Shown here in pieces: positions 36,951 to 46,360 of a stretch of DNA of 64,000 nucleotides. The stretch is from assembly GCA_034770075.1 (NCBI GenBank), contig CM068388.1, forward strand, positions 71,020,709-71,084,708, given 5' to 3'. The position numbers and the translations under genes are program-made. The stretch comes from Aralia elata. Taxonomy: Eukaryota > Streptophyta > Magnoliopsida > Apiales > Araliaceae. A model generated the notes under the pieces. It had not been told where the DNA came from and did not search any database. It was given only the letters and a program-made list of their open reading frames with translations. Numbering within the stretch: position 1 is the first letter of the stretch; each line of letters opens with the position of its first letter.

Positions 36951-37581
36951 CAAATGATCTTTATTATTGTTGAAATTGTTGTTGTATCTTCTAGAATTGT
37001 TGCTTCTGCCCTTTCTCATAAAATTTCTCAACTTTCGGGCAAGAAGGGTAATATCCTCAAAATCTTCATCATCGTCAGATTCATTTTCTAAAGGAGCTTT
37101 AGAAGATGCCACATCAGATTTGAGAACTACTCCTTTCTCTCTCATTCTGACTTCTGAAGTAGTCACTACCCTTTGGTTCAGCTCCAGCTCATAGGTAAGA
37201 AGATTACCGTAGAGCTTCTATATAGTCATCTCGTGCAGATTTTTTGATTTTCTGATTGTCATGGTCTTTGCATCCTACTTGCTCGACAATGCTCTCATGA
37301 ACTTGATATTAAGGTCTTTGTTGGGATAGACCTTTCCAAATGCTCTGAGGGAGTTGAGCAGTACGTTGAACATTTCATAAGTTGATGTTATGCTCTCCCC
37401 AAGGATATGGGAGAACATTTCATATTGTTGAGTTAGTAGGGATTGCTTGTTTTCCCTAACTTCTTCAGTTCCCTTGTGCATCACTAGAAGAGCTTCCCAT
37501 ACTTCCTTTGTCATCTTGCAGTTGACCACGTTCTCAAATAACTCATCTTCTAAAGTCATGAACAGAATGTTCTTGGCTCAC
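36930..37581 (-). pseudogene. Copia gag middle part (UBN2-type domain)
   Basis: 37559-37275 has MTKEVWEALLVMHKGTEEVR, ENKQSLLTQQYEMFS and LLNSLRAFGKVYPNKDLNIK, the gag capsid-type domain of Copia elements. 37166-36930 continues DEDFEDITLLARKLRNFMRK with RYNNNFNNNKDH before the zinc knuckle. The upstream half of gag lies beyond the solo LTR. Confidence 0.8.
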
Positions 37582-39147
37582 TGTTGGTCGATTTCGCAAT
37601 CAATAAAACGCGTGCAAGTATACGCGGTCCACAAGTAATATAAGATAAGTAAAGTGTCGAACCCACGAGGAATTATGTCAAATAACAACCAATTACCAAT
37701 CGCATGACAAATTAATCTTATTTAAACAATGATGATGTGATTTGATTTTGTTATTGATTAAAACTAAATAAAGATAATTAAGAAAGCAAGGATTAAACAA
37801 AACACAGATAGAATTCAAGATAGAAAGATCTAAGATTACAATTTCCCCCCACTCTTCATTTGTAAATCATAACTCTCTCTTTATCAACTAGTTAGAACAC
37901 AAAAATTGTTACCCGAGAAATCACAAGTATATATAAGCCTCTCTCGATGGTCGAATACATATTTCCTATTGTGGTGTATAGATATAAATCTATTCTACAC
38001 ACTAGCAAGAATCCCATATCAAGAACAATCAATAAGATATATGTCACGTAAAATCGCATTAACTACTCTATCAATTACCAACTTTCATAATAGAAATCAT
38101 TAAGCAAGGGTTCTCAAATGGATATATATGGTATTTAGGTATATGTCTATCCTAAATACAATCAAATTATCAACCCTTGAGAATAATACACAAGACTCAC
38201 GTCACATAATCTCATACATTACCCATAAGAATTTCTAATTTTCACATGAATTCATAATTAGGTCTCAACCTATATTCCATTTCTCAATTTCATATAGATT
38301 ACTAAGGTAATTACGGGCCAAGCAATTAATCCATAAACATAGGCTATGAACTCCAATTCACAAGAGTCTAACTAATATTCAAGAGAGAGCATTCAAAACA
38401 AACTATGAGTTGGGTTCCATTGAATCTTAAAATTGAAGAATTAGCTCATGATAGCTCTAAGTAACATCATATTCAGTTTACAATACATAGCTTTGGAATT
38501 ACAAAATAAGAATGAAGTACTAGAAGATAGATTGATAAAACCCCTCTTTGGATTGAATGCCGAATTGATGCTTGTTGGTATCTTTCTCTCTAGCTTTCCT
38601 TCTCAGAAATGCAATCCTCAGCTTCTTGTTGATGTTATGGTGTTCTTTCTTTTCTTTTGTTCTTCTCTTTGTTAGCTCAAACCCTAGCTCCCAATGTCTA
38701 GCACCAAGCTTGGATAATTCAAAATTAACTCCCTAGATGCCCAATAAACTGATCATTCTCTCTCTTCTAATCACCATCGAGCTCCTGAATTTCCTCCAAC
38801 GAATACCCACTACCTGCAGACGCGACAAAAGCCAGCCGTTCCTCTGTCCCGACGAGCTCGCCCCGGCGGTAGAATCAGCCTAGGGAGCTCGCCCCGGCAG
38901 TGTCATCGCCCCGGCGGTAGAAAAGGCCTGGGGAGACAGCCCCGGCGGTGGGCTCTCCCCGACGGTGGACCTTTTGCTGAAAATTACTCTTTTGCCCCTG
39001 AAGTTCCACATTTCCACAATTGCCCACCTAGAGTTGTTTCCTACAAAATCAATGAAATAACAAGTAAAAAAAACTAAAAATACTTAAAGACAACAAAGAA
39101 TTGAGCCTAAAAGATAACCAATTCGTAGGTATAAAACCCACTCATCA
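37582..39147 (-). repeat. Solo LTR (Athila-type) inserted in the Copia gag
   Basis: About 1,566 bp. On the minus strand it begins TGATGAGTGGGTTTTATACC and ends GAAATCGACCAACA. Both ends resemble the LTR ends of the Athila-type element (TGATGGGTAGATTTTATATC; GTTCAACA). Flanking pentamers CTCAC and CTCTC match at 4 of 5. No internal region or second copy is present, so it is most simply a solo LTR left by LTR-LTR recombination. A GC-rich cluster (GCTCGCCCCGGCGGTAGAA and variants) lies at about 38,815-38,990. Confidence 0.75.
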
Positions 39148-39421
39148 CTCTCTTATCGAGTTGCACAAGTTTCTTCTCTATATCAGTCCATTCGGCCCTT
39201 TGCTTGACCGCAACCTTGTTTAGATCTTCTGTTGGTGGAGCTAGCTTCATAGGGACATATGGGCCATTTAGAGCAACATCAAACAGCTTCTTATCAAGTG
39301 CGTCCAAGTACGCCTGTATTCGTACTTTCCAGTTAGCAAATTTGTATTTATTACATAGGGGTGGCTTATTTCCACCACCAAGCTCAGAACTGATTTTATT
39401 TTGTGCCATTGGTCTACTCAA
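39148..39421 (-). pseudogene. Copia gag N-terminal part
   Basis: The ATG at 39421 gives MSRPMAQNKISSELGGGNKP, then YKFANWKVRIQAYLDALDKK (the conserved W of Copia gag) and WTDIEKKLVQLDKRV, where the solo LTR interrupts it. Confidence 0.8.
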
Positions 39422-39450
39422 GCAATTTAAGCTTTGATTATAAGAACCTG

Positions 39451-39461
39451 CTCGGATACCA
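39451..39461 (-). other. Primer binding site (tRNA-iMet), one mismatch
   Basis: The minus strand reads TGGTATCCGAGCAGG, close to the TGGTATCAGAGC typical of Copia elements. It lies two bases after the LTR and about 30 bp before the gag ATG. Confidence 0.8.
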
Positions 39462-39463
39462 CT

Positions 39464-41350
39464 TGTTGTTTTCCAAAGGCACTTAAAGATCTAGAAGGAG
39501 AAGGGGTTAAAAAATCCTTTTAAAAACTTTTCTTTTTAAAGAGTATTACCAACTTATAAATTAAGTAGGTTAATTTAATTATGCACAGCGGAATGATAAT
39601 TTAAAAATCCTCTTTCAAAGATTTAGGAAAATCACAGTTCTAAATTTAGCACACAAATGTGGAACTAAGTCACAGGTTAAATCGTAGAGTACTGAAAGTA
39701 ATGAACAGGAAAGAAAATGCTGATATTAAATGAGACAAGATATTTTAAGTGGTTCAGAGAACAAATATCTCATAGTCCACTTTTCTACTCCTCGAGTAGG
39801 AAATCCACTAAGGATAGCGTGATCACTAAGATATGTTCACAAATTAAGAACAATTACAACAACTGAATCACAAAGATTCCTTTAAGTCACTTAGACTTGG
39901 AACAAATCACTAAGACTAAGTCACTAAGAGCGGTTCACTCAGAACCCTTCAAGTCACTTAGACTTGGATACAAAGGTCACTAAGACCTGATTATAAAGGT
40001 CACTAAGTCCTGAGTAATCACAGAACAAATAAGGTGTTTTGGGGTGCTGCTAAGATACTTTAAGATCAACACAGAATGACTTAGCAACAAAATAAGATAT
40101 TCTAGATCTTCAGGATCGTAGAGTAGTGTTCTTAAAAGTTTGGAAGTAGTTCAACTCATTTGATATATGTTCTTATTACTGTTGGATTGAATCTGCGTGC
40201 TTCTTATAGACGTCCTCGAGATTGTCCCATTTGAAAGTTACCATTGCTCATTTAATGCTCCTATTCTAGAAGATCTCTTATTGTTGACTTTTGGGTAAGT
40301 ATGTCTCAGCTTGCTTTCGGCTGTGCTAAGTCACATCAGATTGCTGCAGTGACCTGCACGTGGGTCGTTGTCACTTCACCGAACTAGCTGTTTAGACACA
40401 CTCCGATTTGATCTTCTTTTCAAACTTTAAGATGTTCAGCAACTATCTTGAGATCTTCACTCTTTGAATCTTGACAATGTTAGTCCATTGTCAGAGCTGA
40501 TGTACTCTACGACTTTTCTAATCGTAGAGTTTCATGGTAGTCGTAGAGTATTTGGCTAGGCGACTCTACAATTGGCAAGCTCTACGATTAACAAGCTTTA
40601 CGATCTTCAATGAGCTCTATGATCTATTTCAAACTCTATGGTCTTCAATGAGCTCTACGATCTCTTTCAGACTTTACGGTCTTCAATGTTCTCTACGATT
40701 TTAGAGTAGACAGCTCTACGATCTCTAGTAGACTCTGCAATCTTCAACTTGCTTTACGATCTCAGAGTAGACAGTTTTACGATCTTTGGTAAACTCTGTG
40801 ATCTTCAACTTGCTTTACGATCTTAGAGTAGACAATTCTATGATCTTTGGCAGACTTTGCGATCTTTAACTTGCTTTACGATCTCAGAGTAGACAACTCT
40901 ACGATCTTTGGCAGACTCTGCTATCTTCACTATGCTTTATAATCTCTTAGCAAACTGCTCTATGATCTTCAATATGCTTTACAATCTCTTAACAGACTCT
41001 ACAATCTTTGACAGACTATACGATCTTCACTATGTTTGTTGCTGCAGTTCTACGATCATCAGTTAGCTCTACGATATTTGAGTGTTCACTATTGTTGCTC
41101 TACAAACTCCAACTTTTGAGCAGTTAACTCTATGATCTTAGACTGCTTCACTATCTAGCTCTAAGATTGTCCTGAATTAATTATATACTAAGTATTCACT
41201 CTACGAATGTTGAGTGTTGGATCAACCTAATAAGTTTGATCCCTATTTTAAGTCCTTTTACATTAATTTCATTATAAGGATTTCACAAAAGCTACTGGTT
41301 ATAAATATACATTATATCATCATCAAATTAAATATGCATTTGTCCTAACA
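39464..41350 (-). repeat. LTR of the SIRE-like Copia element (1,887 bp)
   Basis: On the minus strand it starts TGTTAGGACAAATGC and ends GGAAAACAACA. A block at about 40,500-41,215 is built from the word CTCTACGATCT and variants. Within it, three 61-bp tandem units (about 40,750-40,935, starting GCTTTACGATCT) each hold three such words about 19-23 bp apart. Confidence 0.8.
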
Positions 41351-41465
41351 AATTACCATGCATATGTATGTAAATTGTGTAATTGGGTTGCTAAAGCTAA
41401 AAGGAAGTATGAGAAAAAAAATCATAGCAATAAAGATACGAAATACAATTAATAATTAAACTCAT

Positions 41466-41583
41466 CCTTTTGAAGATAAAGACCATATTTAATGGCGGAG
41501 AGATACATCTTGATGTTGCCTAGGGTTTCGCACTGGCACAAATGGTTATACTATGCACTGGTAAGCAACCCAGATATGTGATG
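41466..41583 (-). pseudogene. V-type proton ATPase subunit d exon fragment, copy 1
   Basis: The minus strand encodes SGLLTSA-stop-YNHLCQC, ETLGNIKMYLSA and KYGLYLQK, matching the N-terminal part of the vacuolar ATPase V0 subunit d (the stalk-ring connector), where the family has HRSGLLT and DIKMHLSATEYGPYLQN. It has a stop codon, a mutated splice donor (GT to AT) and several substitutions. No other subunit d exon is nearby. Confidence 0.85.
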
Positions 41584-41969
41584 GAGGGAAAGAGGGGAAC
41601 ATAACGAATATATAATTGTAGAGAAACTGAAAGTGGAAGAGGAAGAGGAAGAAGAGGAGAAATATGAAGAGACACCGGTGGTTTTCTCAATCAGAACATT
41701 TTAATTTTTCAATCCAATCGAGCTAACTCATAATAACCAAGCGAGATAACTCACCGAATTTTCAAATTAGTAGGATCGACTTCTCAAAGATTAACATAAT
41801 TGTTTAAATAAGAGATAAACTAATCTTTTAAACCCCAATTACTACAATAGAGATCTGCTAAATTAAACCTCAATTACTTCAATTCAGAATAAAACCCTAG
41901 TTCTTTGTAATAAGAATTATAACTAAACCGACCTCAAGATGAAATTTTTGCAGTTTTTAAATACCATAA

Positions 41970-41983
41970 ATATATATGTGTGC

Positions 41984-42022
<39 letters not shown>

Positions 42023-42062
42023 AGTGTGTGTGTGTGTGTGCGTGCGTGTGTATGTGTATGTA
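41970..42062. repeat. (TA)n(TG)n microsatellite
   Basis: TA run followed by TG/CG repeats. The homologous tract in the next tandem unit is at about 42,826-42,902. Confidence 0.85.
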
Positions 42063-42318
42063 TTACCCGATGAAGAGAGAGGCGGAAAAACTCTCTTCTC
42101 ACCCTAAAGTCTCACTCATTCCGATCACCCTCCTTGACCCTTTAATTTCCTAATATCTGACAAATCAAATAATACCCATAGATAAAATACAAGTATACAT
42201 ACATATTACCATGCATATGTATGTAAATTGTATAATTGGGTTGTTAAAGCTAAAAGAAAGTATCAGAAAAAAAATCGTAGCAATAAAGATACAGAATGCA
42301 ATTGATAATTAAACTCAC

Positions 42319-42436
42319 CGTTTTGAAGATAAGGACCATATTCAGTGGCGGAGAGATGCATCTTGATCTCATATAGGGTTTCACACTGGCACAAATTGTT
42401 GTACTCTGCACTGGTAAGCAACCCAGATCTGTGATG
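42319..42436 (-). pseudogene. V-type proton ATPase subunit d exon fragment, copy 2
   Basis: Better preserved than copy 1. The minus strand encodes HRSGLLTSAEYNNLCQC, ETLYEIKMHLSATEYGPYLQ and N, ending in an intact GT donor with one base of the next codon, exactly as expected for a real internal exon. No stop. The neighbouring exons are absent, so it cannot make subunit d. Confidence 0.88.
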
Positions 42437-42836
42437 GAGGGAAAGAGAGGAACATAGCGAATATATAATTGTAGAGAAACTAAACGTGGAAGAGAAAAAG
42501 GAAAAAGAGGGAAATTCTGAAGAGACACTGCAATTTTCTCGATCGAAGGATGATGGAACATTTTAATTTTTCAATCTAACTGAGTCGACTCATAATAACT
42601 AACCGAGATAACTCACCGATTTTTCAAATTAGAAGGATTGACTTCTCAAAGATTAACATAATTGTTTAAATAAGAGATAAACTAATCTTTTAAACCCCAA
42701 TTACTACAATAGAGATCTGCTAAACCAAACCCTAATTACTTCAATTCAGAATAAAACCCTAGTTCTTTACAATAAGAATTATAACTAAATCGATCTCAAG
42801 ATGAAATTTTTGCATTTTTTAAATACCATATATATG

Positions 42837-42901
<65 letters not shown>

Positions 42902-43247
42902 ATTACCTGATGAGGAGAGAGACAGAAAAACTCTCTTCTTACCCTAGTGCCTCGCTCATTCCGATCACCCTCTTTGACCCGATGATTTTCTCTATCGAAG
43001 GATGACAGAATATTTTAATTTTTCAATCCAACTGAGCCGACTGATAATAACCAACTGAGATAACTCATCGATTTTTTAAATTAGAAGAATCGGCTTACAG
43101 CTTTTTATATATATAATCTTGAAGACATATGTGGATCTTATAGAATCCTACAAATTTTGAGCTAGTATGTGAGCTTGCGTGTGTACGTGGGATATATATT
43201 TATGTATCAATGAAATTGTAACATTTTTTTACCATCATAAATTTTAT

Positions 43248-43660
43248 ACTCCCTCCGTTAGATTTTTCCTAATTGACTTTTTATGAATTTGGATCCCTCC
43301 ATTGCACATTTCCTCCAATTCCATCAAATACATCAATTATTTGATCTTAATAGTTTTGTTAGTAATGATCAAAATATGTTATTAGATAGTTGATGGTATT
43401 AATTAAGATCAATTCTACAAAAAATTATAATCATAAAAAATATTTTCACCGTTAAAAGTCTAAAAGAATTTTCATCCATGGAAATTTTGATGGAAATTCA
43501 CATGTTCATCAAATGCTGAAAAAGTGTTGGATTACTTTCATTTTTAAAATAATTATGCTATTCAATATAATAAATTAGTTCATTGCTATTGATATCAATT
43601 ATACTATTCACAACTATGAAAATATGGTGTATCGGACAAAATTGGAGGGAATATGTAATT
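43248..43660. mobile_element. MITE related to the following foldbacks
   Basis: Left end CTCCCTCCGTTAG; internal TTTTGTTAGTAATGATC and TTCACCGTTAAAAGTCTAAA, the same words as in the foldbacks at 43,914 and 44,717; right end AAAATTGGAGGGAATA. Diverged copy. Confidence 0.6.
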
Positions 43661-43878
43661 GAGAGGATACAAATCCACTTTTTATGGTCAAATTAACTAA
43701 TTTTAAGATTAATAACTAAACAAATGTATTAAAAAATTTGAAATCGAATAAGTTGTGGGTTTGATTTTCACTAAATAATTCAATTATACAAATGCAAAAA
43801 GTATGTAAAAATATGAGAGCATGTAAATTTTTATATAAGTTGTGGGTTTGAAATCAAATTTGTATAATTGAATTGTTT

Positions 43879-45040
43879 AGCAAAGTGACTCACTCACTCT
43901 CCACTAAAAAATGGGACAAGGATCCCCTCTATTTCATTCTCCCTCCATTCGGGTCAAGTTCACCAATTTGACTTAATAATGATTTTGTTAGTAATGATCC
44001 AAATATGTTAGTAGATAGTTAATGATATTAAGATCAATCCTAAAAAACAATTAGTAATCCGACACTTTTTCACCGTTAAAAGTCTAAAAGAATTACTAAT
44101 TTTTTTTTTAGGATTAATCTTAATATCATTAACTATCTACTAACATATTTGGATCATTACTAATAAAATCATTATTAAGTCAAATTGGTGAACTTGGCCG
44201 AAATGGAGGGAGAATGAAATGGAGGGGATCCTTGTCCTAAAAAATGAGAACCTGAAGCTTAAAAAAAGGGAAGTAGAACATTTTTTAATATTGTCCATCA
44301 ATCCATCATCTCAAAATTAATGCATAATGAACATAATAGGTCCTATATTTAGGAATTAGGAATGTTAAATTAGAATGATAAACAAGTATACACATCTATC
44401 ACATGTTTTAGTGGAAAGTGGAGTGGAATATGGGAAGTGGGTTTGGTCTTTTAGGATTTTTAATGTGGGAAGTGGAGTGGAATGTGGAAAGTGGGATTGA
44501 TCATTTACGATTTTTAAGTCTAAAGCATTAAATTTCATTTAATACCCTTCTAAAGTTTTTTTTTATAGGAGCCCCTCAAAGTTCAGGGGGGCAGGTGACC
44601 CCCCTGCCCCCAAGTAGATCCGTCCCTGCTTACACCTCCTTAAGGTTAAGTTTGGCATGCCGCATGCACTTCTGCGATATCCTAGCCTTAATGAAGTCGC
44701 GATCAGTCTTGTGGTGGGACAAGGATCCCCTCCATTTCATTCTCCCTCCATTTCAGTCAAGTTCACCAATTTGACTTAATAATGATTTTGTTAGTAATGA
44801 TCCAAATAAGAATTTAACGGTGAAAATTCTTTTAGACTTTTAACGGTGAAAAAGTGTCGGATTACTAATTTTTTTTTAGGATTGATCTTAATATCATTAA
44901 CTATCTACTAACATATTTGGATCATTACTAACAAAATCATTATTAAGTCAAATTGGTGAACTTAACCGAAATGGAGGGAGAATGAAATGGAGGGGATCCT
45001 TGTCCCATTTTTTAGTGGAGAGTGAGTGAGTCACTTTGCT
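43879..45040. mobile_element. Composite inverted repeat made of two foldback MITEs
   Basis: Foldback A (43914-44237) and foldback B (44717-45005) each begin GGACAAGGATCCCCT and end AGGGGATCCTTGTCC, and each is itself an inverted repeat with long arms (GTTCACCAATTTGACTTAAT; GTTAGTAATGATCCAAATA). The outer 36 bp left of A (from AGCAAAGTGACTCACTCACT) reappears inverted right of B, so the whole 1.16-kb block has terminal inverted repeats around a 480-bp centre (44,238-44,716). The centre contains a 62-bp-type tandem duplication (AGTGGAGTGGAAT, about 44,410-44,520). Confidence 0.75.
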
Positions 45041-45640
45041 AATTCCATTTAAATAAGTGATGGCCAATCCAAAAACCACATTAAATAATAGTTTTAATTA
45101 ACTATTTGTATAATTATTTTTATGTAATAAAAATCTAGAACCTTGATCGAGGGATAATTAAAGTTAAAATCTTACATTAATTTTCTAAAGACTCAATCAT
45201 TCTTGTTCGAGCTTTCATGTCTTCAATCAAAGTTCAAACCTGTAAAAATATAATAACACTATAAAACAACGTGTCATCATTAAAACCAAAATAATATAAA
45301 TTAATAGAAGTCTCGAAAAATATTACTATAAATAATATTTGGACATTATTTAGTTTTGTAAATTTATTTTACTATATTTTTTATTTTTTTGCGATAATTT
45401 ATTTATTTTAAATTCCCCCCCCCCCTTCAGCGGCTGGATCCGCCCCTGGGTGTAAGTTTTCCAGTTTAATTCTAGTCAAAAGTCTGTGACCCTAACGATT
45501 AGTAGCTACTCCTATTCTCATCATAAGATGCGAAGTAACCCCAAGAAACATCATAAGGGGATAACATTTGGTAAAAGCTCAAAATCTATTTAGCACAACA
45601 AAAAAAGGCTCAAATTCTACAGGGGATCATTGTTCTTTTT
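45041..45640. other. AT-rich spacer, no gene
   Basis: Nothing coding. It contains a C-run at about 45,414-45,425 followed by TTCAGCGGCTGGATCCGCCCCTGG, a common end sequence of non-autonomous plant DNA elements, but no matching partner end was found. Confidence 0.4.
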
Positions 45641-45900
45641 CCATATGTGGCTGTCTCCATGAATGTGACCATTTCTATATACAAATGTCTTCATGCGCGC
45701 GGAGTCCTTGATTCCCCCCATACTGATGTTTACATGTATGATTATGTCTTCATGCGTGCGGACTCCTTGATGCAAACTCCCCCAAGCGGACATGTTCATG
45801 TGCGCGGACGTCTCCATGCCTCTGCGGACTCCCCTAAGCAGACATCTTCAAGCGTCCACATACGTAGACCCCCATGCAGATGTCTCCATGATCGTTGTTC
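45640..45900. repeat. Degenerate short repeats
   Basis: Six or so loose copies of CTTCATGCGYGCGGACTCC / AGACRTCTCCATGC in about 260 bp, just before the gag fragment. Possibly the leader of the same element. Confidence 0.5.
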
Positions 45901-45919
45901 GTATGAGATTCTTTGATCG

Positions 45920-46360
45920 AAGGTTAGATGACATGCACCACAAGTACCAAGAGGTTATGAGCATAAGGGTGGACAACAAATACCTCCTAAACGACGGTTG
46001 TACACCACTCACTTGGAGGCACACCATACCTAAAAAGGTTCGTCTGACCCAACTAAGGACATACACTGGGACTATTGATCCATTCAACTATGTCCACTAA
46101 TTGATCACCTTGACTGGTTTGTTAGCCATGTGAAATGAGGTGTAGGGCATTCGCCATAATCCTAGGTGGGTCAACAAGAATATGGTACAATCAACTACCT
46201 AGTGACTCTACATACATCTTTAAGAAGTTCAAATAGAAGTTTTATAACGTCACTAGTAATCAGAGGATCCATAAAAGCTCTACCTAGTTCATAGAGGTGA
46301 GACAAGAAAGAGGGGGAGATGATAGACTACATGGCACGCTTGCGTGAGGTGGTCGTCGCC
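45920..46360 (+). pseudogene. Ty3/gypsy gag fragment at the left edge of the tandem array
   Basis: Plus-strand frames show the gag capsid domain: KVRLTQLRTYTGTIDPFNYV, LITLTGLLAM, YNQLPSDSTYIFKKFK and FYNVTSNQRIHKSST, then FIEVRQER and, one base shifted, KEGEMIDYMARLREVV. This is the usual order up to the GES(L)xxYxARF motif. There are several stops. Homology stops about 40 bp into the first array unit. Confidence 0.65.

Larger units (their letters stand above)
34640..41350 (-). mobile_element. SIRE-like Copia element, internally deleted and interrupted
   Basis: Minus-strand order: LTR (41350-39464), tRNA-iMet primer site (39461-39451), gag (39421 to about 36,560), zinc-knuckle linker, pol linker (35426-35214) and an RT N-terminal fragment (about 35,170-34,775). 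Protease, integrase, the rest of RT and RNaseH, and the 3' LTR are absent. A solo LTR (37,582-39,147) splits gag and a foldback MITE (35,617-35,775) sits beside the second zinc knuckle. It is dead, but its layers are readable. Confidence 0.8.
41351..43095. repeat. Tandem duplication (about 857-bp unit, two copies plus a fragment)
   Basis: Unit 1 (about 41,353-42,208) and unit 2 (about 42,209-42,970) start with TTACCATGCATATGTATGTA and run through a V-ATPase d exon, a TTTTTCAATCYAA block and a (TA)n(TG)n microsatellite. A third partial copy (about 42,985-43,095) repeats only the CGAAGGATGA...GAGATAACTCA block. Confidence 0.8.

Noticed and set aside
42250..42561. Minus-strand ORF of 103 codons over the subunit d exon
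   Set aside because: It is in a different frame from the recognisable V-ATPase d residues and runs through the splice donor into intron-like sequence.
44560..44640. hAT-type element end (GCCCCCAAGTAGATCCGTCCCTG) paired with the similar end at about 45,426-45,449
   Set aside because: Both ends point the same way and no opposite end or target duplication was found, so an element cannot be bounded.
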